Assembly (NCBI GenBank): GCA_001579985.1
Contig: LRSR01008640.1
Span: 1-29,143, forward strand
Origin: Hypsibius dujardini
Taxonomy: Eukaryota > Tardigrada > Eutardigrada > Parachela > Hypsibiidae
Length of the DNA stretch: 29,143 nucleotides
Direction: 5' to 3'
The notes under the pieces are model-generated. The model ran no database searches. It saw only the letters and a program-made list of their open reading frames with translations, and was not told where the DNA came from. The position numbers and the translations under genes are program-made. The first letter of the stretch is position 1. Each line of letters opens with the position of its first letter. Shown here in pieces: positions 28,641-29,143 of this stretch.

Positions 28641-29143
28641 CAACATTGCATTAAAATGGTTCGTAGTGAGGCACATGGCCTTAACTTGAAGTAAATGAGA
28701 ATTTCATCCAAAGAGACGTCAATTCAAGTCTCTTAGGTGGTCTACTCCCTTCCAACGCTAATTGCATTGTCTATGGTAGCCGACAAAAAAGGCAGCTCAT
28801 CCCAAAGACACAAATAAATTGCCCCTTTTTCGTCTTGTGAGATGTGTCCGCTGGGAAGAAAGGGAAGAGTCTTTTCACGGTCACGACGCCCGTCAGCATT
28901 ATTATTTTCCCCTTTTCCCACGTACGTCGGCCCAGCTTACATCATCGGTTTACAATAGCAATTTCATTTAGCTTACCCAATTATAATATTAGAAAAGAAT
29001 ATATCCTTCTGAAAAGAGAAACAAGGGTACATATGACTGACAAGTGAATAGCCTTGATGAGCAGCGGTCCAGCAGAAAAAACTCCGATTCCCTTGACCTT
29101 GGGCAAGACAAGGCAAAGCAAAGCATTAGAGCTTTTTAAGCGG
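28641..29143. other. No gene recognised
   Basis: Unique-looking sequence to the window edge. The frame 28844-29047 (67 codons plus) has no recognised motif. A gene could start or end beyond the edge. Confidence 0.4.

Noticed and set aside
27614-28676. Many open frames of 60-183 codons with SVCP or TDGR repeats
   Set aside because: Same reason: they translate the CCGT/ACGG minisatellite on both strands, with no unique sequence.

Overview
This window looks like non-coding-rich DNA from an invertebrate animal, probably an ecdysozoan such as an arthropod or tardigrade; the exact group is inference. The evidence is eukaryotic gene structure: short GT-AG introns (67, 83 and 73 bp among the best supported), AATAAA signals, animal gene families (calcium-activated nucleotidase/apyrase, sigma-like glutathione S-transferase, PrimPol), cut-and-paste DNA transposons and simple-sequence satellites. 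No operons or bacterial signals are seen. Only one gene is intact from start to stop.

Layout. 1-2700 holds a degenerate CTGC/CTGTCTG repeat and some unrecognised open frames. 2878-3248 is a dispersed repeat with a second copy at 26198-26578. 3502-4719 (minus) is a broken PrimPol-like primase-polymerase. 5692-6051 (plus) looks like the 3' end of an Arg/Ser-rich gene. 7704-9651 is a tandem duplication whose first copy is split by a 1180-bp hAT-type element, which itself carries a 159-bp element. 9685-10279 (plus) holds two phase-compatible exons with an EF-hand. 11516-12176 is a second hAT-type element with a perfect 8-bp target duplication. 12299-13189 (plus) is a 296-codon frame with one internal stop. 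14195-16200 has only unrecognised fragments. 16224-17087 (minus) is an unrecognised charged coiled-coil gene with a frameshift. 17421-17620 (plus) is a likely exon.

18398-21302 (minus) is the best gene: a complete four-exon CANT1/apyrase-type nucleotidase of 410 residues with a signal peptide. Its large intron carries a CAGA-type repeat and a 1.2-kb foldback element. 22745-24214 (plus) holds two tandem sigma-like GST copies, both defective in different ways; a mariner-like MITE sits just after the second. 24600-26160 holds unrecognised coding-like frames. 27640-28640 is a degenerate CCGT/ACGG minisatellite that switches strand in its middle, forming a large imperfect palindrome.

The recognised genes do not form a shared pathway. 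The main story is repeated transposon insertion, tandem duplication and gene decay around one intact secreted nucleotidase gene. I did not find a convincing new multi-gene system.
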